DNA of 43,822 nucleotides from NCBI GenBank assembly GCA_016800925.1, contig JABCPU010000516.1, positions 1 through 43,822 of the forward strand, written 5' to 3'. Numbering within the stretch: the first letter of the stretch is position 1; each line of letters starts with the position of its first letter. The notes under the pieces were generated by a model. That model was not told the origin of the DNA and searched no databases. It worked only from the letters and a program-made list of their open reading frames with translations. A program made the position numbers and the translations under genes. The stretch is from Suillus spraguei (lineage: Eukaryota > Basidiomycota > Agaricomycetes > Boletales > Suillaceae). Shown in pieces: positions 1 to 10,990 of this stretch.

Positions 1-237
1 GTCCTGGTTGGTGTGGTGTGTGGTCAGGTAGAGTACATCCCAGTAGTGTTTGAGGTTGGATGCATTGGCAAGATTGACGGGGTTGAGGAACAGTTCTTGT
101 ATACAAGCTAGGTCAAAGGTGTCTGGGTTAAGGTTCTTCAGTAGGTGTTCCCAGGTGTGGGAGGATTTTCGGAGGATTTGTTGCCATATCCTGAAGTTTG
201 TTTTAGGTTGATGTTGAGCGTTGAGGTCATTCTGCAT
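1..237 (-). CDS. LINE ORF2 N-terminus (AP-endonuclease domain), partial
   Basis: Minus-strand frame open from an ATG at 237 to the window edge, 79 codons. The translation has the opening of an apurinic-endonuclease domain of a non-LTR retrotransposon: RIWQQILRKS, then LNPDTFDLACIQE, where the IQE glutamate is the expected metal ligand, then FLNPVNLANASNL. The protein would nick target DNA and, through the reverse transcriptase beyond the window, copy the element RNA. It lies downstream of the ORF1 remnants on the same strand, as expected for a LINE. The usual P after IQE is L here. The rest of ORF2 is outside the window, so its integrity is unknown. Confidence 0.72.
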   Translation of the reverse strand, partial: MQNDLNAQHQPKTNFRIWQQILRKSSHTWEHLLKNLNPDTFDLACIQELFLNPVNLANASNLKHYWDVLYLTTHHTNQD

Positions 238-546
238 TAGTCCCAACGCTGGCTGCTGCTGTCCTGGTTATAGTCTAGTGTTGAGAAGAAAGAGTCTCTA
301 GATTGGTTGTCATCGTATTGCTGTTGAGGTGGGTGGGTGGCATAGTCTCCACAGGGTCTGGTTGGTGGGTTGGTTTTGTCTTGATGGGTCCACATGTCCA
401 TTAGGCGCCAATTGACTGCCTAGTGGGATGATGTGTGGACCTTGGGTTGGCTGGGAGGTTTGATCTGTATTGGTGAGTTTCGGTCCATCTGGTCTGTTTG
501 GTCTGGGGGGGAGTGGGCGGGGTGTTTGATTGGGTGTGTTGTTGTG

Positions 547-2127
547 TTATGGGCTGTTCCCTTCTGCTTGTGGTTCTGGTGGGTCTTCTAGTGCTTCATT
601 TACTTTCTCCCATGTGAGAGGGTCTTCCGTTGGATAAAACCTGTATAGTGACTCGCCGTTTTGCTTTTTGTGAGCTTCCCATTTACCTATGAATGTGGGG
701 CATTCGTGACTCCATGCTGCATGGCCTTTGGCTTTGCAGTTGACGTAGTAGAAGTTGTTCTGGTCGGTGATGCTGCACGTATTTGTGCAGTGTGAGTCGC
801 TGCATGTTCCACAGGAGTCTGTTTCATTGGGGCAGTCGGTTGCCATGTGGTTGCCATTGTACGAGTGGCATTTGAGGCATCTTGATGGTTCGGGTAAGAG
901 TTTATGTCCATATACCTTCTTACTTGCGATTGATAGTCCAAATTTGATGGTGTGGTTAGCGCTTTCCCTGGATTTGAAGGTGAGTATTATGTGAGCTGTT
1001 CTTTGGTTCGGGCTCCTCCTCGCTATTGGTTTAATGTATTGTGCTTTCAGGATGCTCTTTGGTGCAATGCCAGCTTTCTTTTCTGTGTCTGCCAGAGCTG
1101 CCGTTGATTCTGGGAAGAAAGCTACTGGCACATTCTCCATGAGGATGTGGTATGATCTGTCTTTAATTGTTATGTAGTACCAAAGCGTTCTAGGAAGTTA
1201 CTTTGGTTTGAGGGTGTGTTGAACATTCAGCTGACTCCTTGGTGTTCAGTTCATATAGAATTCTGCCGTGTGGAAGTTTGCGTGCTGATACAAAATATAG
1301 GTTGGTAGGGGTTGGGATGTTGTCCTTGTTCATCATTTCGAGGGCTAACTTTGCCTTGGATACCGGCTGTTCCTCTGTGAGTTGGGTCGTCGCATCCTTT
1401 GGAATGAGAAGTGATCTTCTATCTATCAGAATTTGTCTCGATTGTCCCTCAGTGCATGAGAGAAGCTTTGTTAGTGGTCCTGGGATTGAGGACTTTGCTG
1501 CTGCTGCATAAGTTCTGGGTCCTTCAGACCCAGGTTGTCTGGTACCCGCTTGCACATGGTCGTCCATTGCAGTTGTTACATTTTTTGCTGCTTTGTCTAT
1601 TCCCTCAAGTGAATTGGTTAAGTTGGCACACACCTCTTTTACGGTCTCCTCTAGAGCACTCTCGTGTTTGTCTGCTGATGTTGCAAGCTCATCAGCCTTT
1701 TCTACCATGATTGTTAAAGGCCCTCCTATGAGGTTCTCGATTCTGTTTATGATGTTCATCATATTCATTGATCGTTCTGAGTCGTGTAGCATTAAGGCAA
1801 GTGCTCTGAGTATTTCCGAGTGGGTTGAGCCCAGGCCTGCCAAGATGCTGATTCGAAAATCGCTACTGCGATTTGCTTGAGCATTGTGCCTGCTGTTGGT
1901 AGGATGAGACCGTGAGTGGTCAATAACTTCTTTGTTGTGGTGGTGTTAGTTATGTCTGTTCTAATTCCTGTACCATCTATATGTTCTTCTAAGGTTTTGC
2001 TCGTGGTTAGTAATGGTTTGTTAGCTGTGGTTTTCCTAAGTTTGGCATTGGCCGCTGTTGTGAGCACTGGGCTTGTGGATCCTGTTAATGCCATTCTCTG
2101 AATTGTGAACTGGGATTTGTTAGTCAC
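547..2127 (-). pseudogene. LINE ORF1 (gag-like, zinc-knuckle) remnant
   Basis: Three minus-strand open stretches (1792-2127, 1190-1843, 547-1140) read in order like one ORF1 broken by frameshifts. The last carries a cysteine/histidine region, CLKCHSYNGNHMATDCP followed by CGTCSDSHC and CKAKGHAAWSHECP, resembling the CCHC zinc knuckles of the RNA-binding protein of fungal LINEs. The middle piece is alanine-rich with a region resembling a coiled coil. The ORF2 start lies about 310 bp further on, on the same strand. The frameshifts indicate a dead copy. The subfamily (for example Tad1-like) is inferred, not shown. Confidence 0.65.
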
Positions 2128-2180
2128 CTTGAGGCGGGTTTAGCACTGTTGGGCACGATGTTGACTAGGGCTTTTTCAGG

Positions 2181-2943
2181 GTCCTGGTTGGGGTGCCACT
2201 TGGTAAGGGTCCAAGAAGCGATCAGAGCATATAGTCATATGATAGCTTCATATTCATATTCAGATGCTAATCCGATACAATTATGATGGTATTCAGACTG
2301 AAATCAGACATGTGGACACTACAAACCAGATAAAATTCAGTTGCCGGTGGAGAGAAACAATCCTGCCTGGGGGGCAGGTATAAGAAGCAGGGAGCAGTAT
2401 GTTCAGCCCAAAGGGCTTCTGACTAGCCAAAACTCAAGGGAAGGAGAGAGAGAACAGTCAAAGACAGTAGTAATGTTCACTTCAGAAAACTAGGTATCCA
2501 GGAGCTAACTGGTGAGCTATGAAAGCTGCAGAGAGAAAAGCTACACAAGAACTCAAATGAGTGAGGAGCTATGGTAAGCTGCCCAGGAACTCAATCAAAA
2601 GAGGAGCTAACAGTACTGGAACTAAGTAGAATCCTTGGAGGTGCAAAGAGTGAAAGGTAAGGTGCTTATGTAATCATCAAAAGTGCGAACCTAAGGTAAG
2701 GAAAGTCCCAGTATGAGACATCATGCAAAACTACCTTTTCAAGCCCAGCCTGAGTTTGTCTGTCACATCGGAATAGCACTAGAATTACACATCCAGACTT
2801 TGCAAGAACCAGTGATCCTACGTCAGATTAGAACCAGAAATGGGTACTTCCCACTACTCTGTCACCTTGGTATTTGCATACTGGTTATGTCGTCTTTTCA
2901 CACCCTGTCGAGACCTGATCAAATTCTCATTTCCGCAGTGATT
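2181..2943. other. Intergenic, no gene recognised
   Basis: A/G-rich sequence with no supported coding frame; an 87-codon open frame at 2713-2976 has no recognisable features. A stretch near 2375-2450 (GGCAGGTATAAGAAGCAG followed by a purine-rich leader) resembles the core-promoter part of an LTR, but no boundaries were found. Confidence 0.4.
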
Positions 2944-3760
2944 GTCATTCACAATGGAAATATTAAATGGTCATGAGACCAATCAATAATCATGCATGCA
3001 TATGCTAGTAGCATGGGCATTCTTGAACATCTGCAGTAACAGGAAAACAACCGAATGCATGGTCACCTATGGTAAGAGTACATTGGTAAATTCATCAGGA
3101 AATTCCCACATTCCTTAAGCAGACTTATTTACACTTAACTGCCTTGGTAAAACTAGTTCTACTTGTCCAAAATTTCAACTTGAATGTATTCAGAAAAAAA
3201 TGTTGAGGTATATTAACATACATGTTTTATTGTGTTCCGCACTCATAAAATATAAAATATGCCCAGTCAATGATGTGAGAGAGAGCAAACAAATTTTGAG
3301 ATAAGTGAGTTAAGCTGATTAAGGGCATTAAGGAATGTGAGAATTTCCTGATGTTAATGACCTTGTTGCACCGCTAAGTGTGTCATGCAAGGTCCCAACA
3401 AGTGAGTATTTAAGAGTGAATTGGCCAATGAGTGAGGAGAGCATAGTGGGAATGAAAATGTAACATTCACATCAGAGTAACCACATTGTATGCATTTTGG
3501 AAAGTTACATGGTGATGTGCTGCCAGGCTGGAGACTCAAGAAATTGCCCAATACAAGCAACAGCAGTATTTATGCAGCTATCTAGGCAAGCATTTTTTCA
3601 GCCAGATCAAGCACTGGGAAGTGCTACCTGCACTATGACAATTGAATGTGAAGGGATACATTCTGGAAGATGTGGATACCAGAATTGGGCCCATGTACAC
3701 AGTGCAGAGTCTGCAGTGATATATGAGCTTTATATCTGATCTGGACTTTCCCTCAGGCTT
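2944..3760. repeat. Dispersed repeat R1, copy A (CpG-depleted, MITE-interrupted)
   Basis: Aligns over its length with 20698-21286, from the shared CAATGGAAATATTAAATGG at the left to TATGAGCTTTATATCTGATCTG at the right. It is interrupted by a 261-bp inverted-repeat element absent from copy B. Most differences from copy B are CG in B against TG or CA here. No coding frame is conserved in a convincing way. It could be a non-autonomous element or an LTR fragment. Confidence 0.75.
3093..3353. mobile_element. MITE-like element with 26-bp terminal inverted repeats
   Basis: Left end CATCAGGAAATTCCCACATT continuing to CCTTAA; the right end is its reverse complement with one C/T difference. The interior is A+T-rich and non-coding. 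The corresponding site in repeat copy B (about 20865) has no such insertion, so an empty site exists within the window. The flanks show only TT/TTAA at the junctions, so the target-site duplication is not clear and the superfamily cannot be assigned. Confidence 0.72.
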
Positions 3761-3799
3761 ATTGAACAACCAAGTGAGATTGAGATAGATCACTTCATC

Positions 3800-5281
3800 T
3801 GTTAAGGTTGTACTCAAGGGTTAATGGATATGGAAGGGCTTTGGCCTCAGCTTGTATGCTGTGCCCCTTTCCTGAATATTGCCCTTTATTTCACAGGCGA
3901 AGGAGTATGTCCGAAGCATCCAAAGATAGACATGTATTGGATTCTGACGTCCAGAGGTATTGGATATGGTACATCCGAAGGATATCCAAACATAGGTATA
4001 GAATAATGTATAAGACTAGTTTTTGTTACAACCATGCAAAACTGGGGGCTACTAAGAAGTCCTGGCTTTACATGGGGTTGTACTGGAGGGTTGGAAAGTC
4101 AAAGGGGCTTGGCCTCCACTTGTACGCTGTGCCCCTTACCTGAGTATGTGCCCTTAATTTCAGATGAAGTCCAAGGGGGAGTTATAGTGAAGTCCGGACG
4201 GAGTCTGGATGAACTCTGTAGGACAGGATAGCTTGATAGAGCTCCAAAGGACTTCCGGATGAGCGCAGGAACATGCCGGAACTATTTCCAGATGGTAGGG
4301 AGTAATGGTAAGACTACTGGAACAAGTTCCAAGTAGAATGGATGAAGGATGGACTCCTGGACAAAGTCCAGGGCAGGATAGGAGCAGAGCTCCTGAGGGA
4401 AAGATGATCCATAGATGTTGGAGGTTAGGGTAGGATAGGTCTGGAGGACCAGAGGTCCGAAGGTCTGGAGCTCGGAGGTGTGGAAGAGCAGAAGAGCAGA
4501 AGAGCAGAAGAGCAGAAGAGCAGAAGAGCAGAAGAGCAGAAGAGCAGAAGAGCAGAAGAGCAGAAGAGCGGAGGGGTGAATGATTGGATGATCAGACAAG
4601 CATAGCTCTATGGATCTTAGGGGAGGTATTGAACTACTATAGAGGAGTAGGTCCGGATATTATAGAAGGATGAGTATAGACTACTCTGGACAAGGTCCAG
4701 AATAGAAACAGACAGGATAAGACTACCAAAGGTAGAGTCAGAGGTGAAACAGATGAGTGACAGGAAATGGATGAAGTCCAAAAAGGATATAGGACAAAGG
4801 ATCAAGGCTCCGGCTTAGGAAATGATTCCATAGGTCTGAGTCAGAAGCTTACAAGGGCCAGAGCCCAAGTGCGAGAACAGAAACAGATTTATATAGACAT
4901 GGTAACAAGATACAGAAGTCAAAGGAATATACAGAAGTAGGAAAGCAATGATCAGACTGAAGTCTGCAGGAGTTGTACTACAAGGTTATATACTGTAGGT
5001 AGCATGCCAGAAGGTAAGTAAGCATAGTCTGAAGGCTATATCTGAAACATGCAGAAACACATTAGTAAGTACAACAGAACATAAGGCTATGAACTCGGAG
5101 ATATGTACATAGCCAGGATACCGAAAACAGGAGGATTGCTGAAAGGAGGTAGACGCAGATGTCCACAATGGAGTTAGAGTGCAGGAAGTAGAAACTTTCA
5201 GATGGGTGGTCCGGATAGGATTTGTGGACCGGATGGAAGCAGGATCAATTGGATCTGAGATCAGATGTATGGTATATGACA
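3800..5281. mobile_element. LTR-like element, long variant (solo LTR family L1, copy 1)
   Basis: Begins TGTTAAGGTTGTACTCAAGG and ends GTATGGTATATGACA, the same ends as the 769-bp solo LTR at 10991-11759, and shares internal blocks (GGGCTTTGGCCTCAG, TATATACTGTA, CAGATGGGTGGTCCGGA). It is about twice as long: a second degenerate copy of the left segment appears near 4070-4170, and an 8-bp tandem repeat lies inside. TG...CA termini fit an LTR. No clean target duplication: TCATC precedes the element and recurs only 5 bp beyond the presumed right end. Confidence 0.6.
4482..4570. repeat. 8-bp tandem repeat (GAAGAGCA)n
   Basis: About eleven near-perfect copies of GAAGAGCA inside the long LTR variant. 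In one frame it would encode a repetitive peptide (ALLLFCSS-like on the minus strand), which is a translation artefact. Confidence 0.9.
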
Positions 5282-5609
5282 CCTATTCATCATATTTTAA
5301 CTAAGCAGGCTATTGATGCTAGTAAGTCTATAAAAATAATCAATTAAATAATTTCTACTACTGTCTCAGCTCAGACAGTCAGTGATTCCCTCAAGGTGTC
5401 CAATCTTAAAGCTGTAATGAAGCATAAAACTCACTCCTATCTCTAACTCATAGAAAGACTAGACAAACTTTTGCTTTAGAGCCTAGACAGCTACATTTAT
5501 TTCTCAGTTTATTTCCCAGTTTATTTCTATTGTGGCATGGCAACAAGTGACAAGCTGTGACTCACATGTGACTCAATCAGCATCCATAGTATGATACAGC
5601 AGCCAAGTC

Positions 5610-6304
5610 ATGGCAAAACAGAAAAGTACAGCATCTGCATACACTACTAGTGCAGGCTCAGCTACTACTCACTGGACTGATGAAGAGACCTCCCACCTTA
5701 TTCGATATCTCACACTTCATCGCACTGAAGGTGGAGATGGTAACAACTTCAAACAGGCAACCTTTACCGCTGCAGTGGCTCATTTGTTGGAGCCCCGGAT
5801 GGCATTCCAAAGGAGGACCATGTAGCTGGAATCAAAAGGGACTGGCAGTCATGGAAGAACAAATGGATCATGGTACGTGCATCATTATTTTCCAAATTGA
5901 TTAAGTCTGACTACTGCAGTGTAAGAAAAAGCATGCCACTATCATTGAGATCAAATCACAATTGGGCTTTTTGTGGGACAAGGAACTTGGTGCAGATATT
6001 GGCCCAGCTGATGCCACACGCTGGACTGCATTTGCAAATGCACATCCTGATACAAAGCCCTTTCACAACAAAGGCTGGAAACACTTTGATGAGATGGACA
6101 ATATTTTGCGTATGCAGATCTCCCATGGTACCAATGGTTTTCACGCAGGAAAGAAAACCTTCAACCCACAACAAGATTCTCGTGGCATCAGTGATGAAGG
6201 TCCAGTGGGTGGTGTTGAGAATGAGCCTGTCATGGGAGACTTGGACTTGGTGGTTGAACGGGACGTTGAGAGGATTGTGGAGAGAGACTCAACTGGGCTG
6301 GATA

Positions 6305-6345
<41 letters not shown>

Positions 6346-6768
6346 ATCATCCCTTGGGAGGTGACTCCTCCTCCCCCTTCTTCAAAATAAAAATCCGCAG
6401 CTGCGTCTTTGAATCCAGCTCTTCCCCCTTCTAGGTCTTGTCCTTCAGGTTCACAATTTAAATGTCAGCATACCAGCAGATCAGCCCCTGCACTCTATCT
6501 AATAAGTGATCATTTTTCAGAGTTCACTGATGTCTTTTGTGTAGCAACACAATCAGAAAAATCAGCAATTGCCTTATCACCTCAGCACAAGCAGGCAGCA
6601 ATGCAGTGTGCTCAACTTCTAGAAACACATCTTGACAATAATAGCATGGCTGCACTTATTGAAGCTTTTCAGGTGGACATTAGCGCTGCTGATCTGTATA
6701 TGGTCATGTCTGAAGAAGGGCCAAGGAGGTCTTTTGTTGACCGCAAGATCAAATATATCAACAAGTAA
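5610..6768 (+). pseudogene. Harbinger-associated Myb/SANT-like protein, degenerate
   Basis: ATG at 5610 opens a frame with HWTDEETSHLIRYL, a Myb/SANT-like helix. After a frame change or intron near 5810-5950 the reading resumes with LGFLWDKELGADIG, TRWTAFANAHPDTKPFHNKGWKHFDEM, typical of the fungal DNA-binding partner encoded by PIF/Harbinger elements, then a poly-aspartate tract from (GAT)n at 6303-6344, and a further open segment at 6409-6768. In the family this protein binds the element ends and helps import the transposase. It faces the transposase remnant on the opposite strand, the usual convergent arrangement. The GAT tract and broken frame suggest decay, though unrecognised introns could explain part of it. 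Confidence 0.6.
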
Positions 6769-6797
6769 AATATCTAAGTAGTATAGGCATCATGTAC

Positions 6798-8230
6798 TCA
6801 TCCTGTCATGTCCTGACGAGTGCGACACACTCTATGATAGTCCCTCCACATAGCATCTGCAATACGATCTCTTTCCTCTGCTGCCTTGTTCCTTTCAGTA
6901 TGGCCTGCTGGTCCTTCAGCAAGATCACCCCTTGACTCGCCTGGATCAAGGTCAATGAGATCCTCAACCGCAAATTCTTCTATTTCCTTTGGATCAAAAA
7001 TTTGGATGAAGTTGTGAATGGCACAAAGTGCTGGGGGAATTCAGGCTTGCGTCGACATGCTATATTCTGGTGGATGTATGAGTATCACAAACTGCTGCTT
7101 GAGAACACCAAATATTCACTCAATCATGTTTTGAGCCTGAGCATGCTGAAGGTTGTATATCTCTTTTGAATTTTGTGGCCTGTCATCCATGAGAAAATGA
7201 ATAGTTTGAGTGAAATATCACTCACCAAACTGCAGCTCAACCCCACTCAGCCAAATGGTACCAAACACTTTGGTATGGGATGAGAAGTGAGTAGCATATT
7301 CTGAACCCAGCATCCGCAAGATAGTATCTTCCCTGTGGAATGTATAGATCAGTGAGACGGGCATTATTATATAGAGTTGAGTCCGAGGTTGATCCATCCC
7401 AACTGCTGAGCACATACTGGAACCAAAGATCAAATGAACAGCATGCAAGACAGTTTTGGCTGAGAAAACCTTTTCGGTTTTGAGACAGCTGCCTTTCTGC
7501 TGCAGATGGACAACATGTGATGTGTGTACCATCCATGGCTCCAAGTGCCCCTTCAAAGTGTGGAAAAAATTTCGGGTTCCCAGATATTTCTAGTGGAATA
7601 GATGCATCCTCCAGCGGTAGATAGACAAATTTATTGTAGAAGGGAGCCAAAGACAGAGCAAGCAGGACTTTCTTGAAATATCTGATGTGGCATGTGAGAC
7701 AATGAATATCTTGCAATAGTATGGATGTACTTCTGTGTGGTTGTGTGGGAGTGCTGAAAATGTTCTGCAACATGACGGCTTGAAAGCCCTGTCACACAAG
7801 TATAGAGAAATATAGCGACTTGTTCATCAAGCAGAATATATTTTGAGTCACATAGCCCACAGGTCCAAAGCTCATGTACAAGTGCATGGAAGACATGTTT
7901 CCTCATTCTGAGCTCAGTTTTGATCTGGTCAGAGTGTCCATTAATAAGTTCTTGCACCCATGCATGTCCAGTGAGTACTGATGTATGGTAGGGCTGTTTT
8001 TCAAGGAAAGGAGTCATATAGGTGATTATGAGACCCATAATAAGTTGAGCAATCATTGTAGCTGCCATCCGCAACATATAGAACTGCTGAATTCCATTAG
8101 CTGGAGGCATTTCAGCCTTGATGTTAGTGCGTGATATGCTGACCTTGTCACAGTTGTTTGTACATATTGTTATGAACAAAATAAACTGAGAAACAAACTG
8201 GGGAATAAACATAGCTGTCCAGGCTCTCAA
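6798..8230 (-). pseudogene. Harbinger (PIF) DDE transposase, inactivated
   Basis: Minus-strand segments 7631-8230 and 7237-7773 plus a further stretch to a stop at 6798 reconstruct a DDE_Tnp_4 transposase. N-terminal region: YHTSVLTGHAWVQELINGH and LDEQVAIFLYTCVTGLSSRHV. Catalytic region: GALGAMDGTH (first D), GSTSDSTLY (second D), YYLADAGF, then QNMIE (third acidic residue) followed by IFGVLKQQF. Two in-frame TGA codons, at 7116-7118 just after the catalytic E and at 7041-7043 before IPPALCAIHNFI, sit where the family has arginine, consistent with CGA to TGA. A frame change near 7700 also breaks it. Family, catalytic residues and stops are read directly; inactivity is inferred. Confidence 0.78.
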
Positions 8231-8979
8231 AGCATCAGTACTGGACTATTGAGGACTGGAGATAGGTTATTTGGTCAGATGAAACTAAAATACATTGGAA
8301 GGGGTCATATATCCTGAAAAATTTGTAAAAAAAAGCAGGGGATCTACTGGAAGTAAGAGAAGTTAAACAAAGACTTAACTTTGAAGGATGAAACTTGATG
8401 GTATGAGGCAATGTGGGATGGAATTTTTCTGTAAAATGGATGGGATAATCAAGACAGAATTTTCTATTTCTATTTTAGACAGGTGTCTGCTAAAAAGCAT
8501 GTAGGAGTCATGGATTAATAGAGAAGACACTATCTTTCAATGTAATAATGACCCTAAGAATACTTCTAAGTTGGCCACCAATGACCTAAAGACCACAATA
8601 TTAGTGTTCTATAATGACCATTACTGTTAGCGACCTAGTCAGGCACTAAAAAACTTGAGTGGTGTCTGCGACAGGCACTCTGTAAAGAGCAGCGGCCCGT
8701 GTGTATCGCTTGCCTAGCACGGAGTGCACTAGTTGCGTCAGATTGGAGGTGGGCACAATGCACTGTCTCACAACCACACTTCAGCGACAGGTTCTATGAT
8801 GATGAATAGACTTAGAAGCGATGAGCTTCTAAGAAGTCGAAGTATAGACAATAAGCCTTATTGAAGCTTATTGAAAGGAAGTTCAGGGTCGAAGATCAAG
8901 TAGATTCAAGTTAAAGAAGTACAAAGGCTATCTGCATGTATTTATATGTAAGATTGGAGCAGAGCGCAAATACGTAAGT
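8231..8979. other. Intergenic, no gene recognised
   Basis: A/T-rich sequence to about 8630, then a more CpG-containing stretch. No supported coding frame or structured repeat was found. Confidence 0.35.
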
Positions 8980-10000
8980 TGTTATGAACTGGGATGGTGT
9001 CACCAGTGACAGTGAAAAGACACAGTCGGTCTGCTGGGAAGTTCTACAATGTCCAGAAGAGGACAAGGTGAAAGTACAAGGAACGCGTTCCGAGTACTAT
9101 CAAGGGTTCTGCCTCAGAGACAAGTCTAAGAGGTTCTACGAGAATAGAGACTAAGGCTAAGGAGTGCTTAGACTTAGAGACGATTCAAGACGACTTAGGT
9201 TGGAGACCTAAGTGAAGGATGTTCCAGGTAAAACCCAGTAAGATTAAAGTAAGGTATACAAGCGTAATACAATGTGCTTAAATAGGTCAATATGTGCGCA
9301 CGGATCAAGAGAGTCGTGAGAATGTAAGTGTGTATCCAAAGAAGGAAGGCAACTATAGTACAGATGCGTTGAGCATATGAGTCAGAGTCACGTTATGTAA
9401 TATACAAGTAAAGGAGACAAGAAGAGAATGAATAGGGGCACGTACGACTGTAACATAAGTATCACTAGATTAAGTATGAAGTCAGATAGCCAATAGGAGG
9501 ACGCATGCTCACAGGTGAGTCAGAGGCGTATGAACCAATGAATGCACACATGTGCGAAAGGGAGTCATAGGTGCAGAGCTGAAGGTATAAAAGGTATGAG
9601 CCAATGAGGCGATGCACAAGTCATAGGTAAATGCAAAGGAAAAGATAAAAGGAAATATGACACCAGACATAGTCCTTGAGCCAAAGGGCTGTTTGTATGA
9701 ACCAAGGGGTAGCGCATGTTGAAGCGCAGAGGGAGATGTCGAATGCGACAGAGGCATTTGAGATGCAAGGAGCACAAGGAGCACAAGGAGCACGAAGAGT
9801 GCGCATGAGCGTGAGGGGTACCAGAAGGGTGCGCAGTTAGCGACGATGGAGGAGGCAAGCATAGGCGAGGTATGGAGTGACAATGGCAAGCCAGACGAGG
9901 TAGCAGAGAACAAGGATGGAGGCCTCATTGGGATGAGAGTAGATGGCGATGCATAGGAGGAAAAATGATAGTAGGGGCGCAAGAAGGTGTTCTTGTAACA
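8980..10000. mobile_element. Candidate solo LTR (TGTTA...TAACA)
   Basis: The segment starts TGTTATGAACTGGGATGGTG and ends GTTCTTGTAACA, giving a short TGTTA/TAACA terminal inversion typical of LTRs, over 1021 bp of strongly strand-asymmetric, non-coding sequence. Open frames on the minus strand (9509-10063) are low-complexity and not gene-like. The flanking 5-mers (TAAGT and ATTAC) do not match, so no target duplication supports the call; this is a weak inference. Confidence 0.35.
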
Positions 10001-10226
10001 ATTACAGTCTCTAGATATCAAACCTACCAAATATCTCTGGTACTTACTCAAGAAATTGCACACAACCTATTAAAATTCACCATAGAGGCTATTTCAGCTA
10101 TAGGACAAAGCTGTAACAGGGTGGAGCAAGATAGCTGAGGAGAAATATCAGAAATTGATAGAGAATATATTTAAATAAGTGATTAGAACAAAAGGATGTC
10201 ACACAAAGTATCAGAATTATATAAAT
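10001..10226. other. Intergenic, nothing recognised
   Basis: A/T-rich non-coding sequence between the candidate LTR and the small inverted-repeat element. Confidence 0.35.
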
Positions 10227-10455
10227 TATGTTGGTCAAACTGAAAGTTGAAAAAGTGTCTCAATGAGCCACCAAATTAAAATGACCATATATTCACACGG
10301 TGTGAGCGGATTCCCACGCCACAGGGACTAATAATGAAGCCAAGAAGCAGGGCTTTTTGACACCTCCCTATAGCTTAGTTATATTCCCACTGACTCATAG
10401 TAAAGCAATTACATGAAAATCCACAAACATTGAGACACTTTTTTGAGCCACTGTA
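10227..10455. mobile_element. Small inverted-repeat element (mariner-like MITE candidate)
   Basis: The right end reads CATTGAGACACTTTTTTGAGCC then ACTGTA; reading inward on the minus strand this is TACAGTGGCTCAAAAAAGTG followed by TCTCAATG. The left side has AAAAAGTGTCTCAATG (10250-10265), a perfect match to the inner part, preceded by a diverged TATGTTGGTCAAA. TA at the outer edge fits a Tc1/mariner-type insertion. About 229 bp, non-coding. The left outer part is degenerate, so the boundary is approximate. Confidence 0.5.
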
Positions 10456-10990
10456 TGTTCTGACCTCAATTGTTCTTATTCGTTGCACCAAGGACTTCAA
10501 CTTCCAACTGTTTAACTAAGTGGATAAAGACAACCACTCTGACCTTGCACTTGAGGCAGCCAAAGCAAAACACAGAGTTTGTCAAGCCCAAAAAAAGTTA
10601 GCAGATAGCATTCTGGAGCACCATATGCTACTTATTGGCCTCTGTTGCCATCACATAGAAGCTGCAAACATGTGTTTGTTGACAGCTGACCTTGATGTGG
10701 GATGCATGCACATTGAACAGAAGAGAAATGGTGTTGCAACATTTATTAGCTCTACCACTGGTAGTGGAGTCAGGGTTGGCAATGCAAGTACATATGGTGC
10801 ACTAGTTTTTTTCTGAGTATGTATGTACTGAGAACTCTATAGCTAACTCAATGGTCAAATCTGAGACTTGAATATATACTGTTTATAATGTTTATTAAAT
10901 GTCAATACGTGCTTGTATAGCCTGTATGATCTGTAGCGCTTGTATTGCCTGTACAATCTGTAGCACTTGTGGCCTTGTTTGCTCTTGTAG
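10456..10990. other. Intergenic; long open frame without ATG
   Basis: A plus-strand open frame at 10520-10816 (98 codons) begins at GTG and has no recognisable family, so it is not called as a gene. The last 100 bp are a degenerate CTTGTA/CCTGTA-rich stretch that continues on the other side of the LTR at 11765. Confidence 0.35.

Larger units (their letters stand above)
1..2180 (-). mobile_element. Decayed LINE-type retrotransposon, 5' part
   Basis: ORF1 remnant plus the start of an endonuclease-type ORF2 in the correct order on the minus strand. The 5' boundary is near 2130-2200, where open frames stop; the exact end and any target duplication cannot be seen because the 3' end lies outside the window. 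Confidence 0.65.
5560..8240. mobile_element. PIF/Harbinger DNA transposon, non-autonomous remnant
   Basis: Convergent Myb-like (+) and DDE transposase (-) remnants define the element core. Terminal inverted repeats and the expected 3-bp target duplication could not be located between 5282 and 5600 or between 8230 and 8650, so the outer limits are approximate. Confidence 0.65.

Noticed and set aside
4282..4599. 105-codon minus-strand frame with repeated LLLFCSSA
   Set aside because: Produced by the 8-bp tandem repeat inside the LTR-like element.
8980..10000. Firm call of a solo LTR
   Set aside because: TGTTA...TAACA ends are suggestive but the flanks show no target duplication, so it is kept only as a low-confidence candidate.
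9509..10063. 184-codon minus-strand frame with Ser/Leu/Pro-rich translation
   Set aside because: Low-complexity translation of strand-asymmetric LTR-like DNA, no domain, overlapping frames equally open.
10520..10816. 98-codon open frame on the plus strand
   Set aside because: It opens at GTG, not ATG, has no recognisable motif, and lies between repeats.
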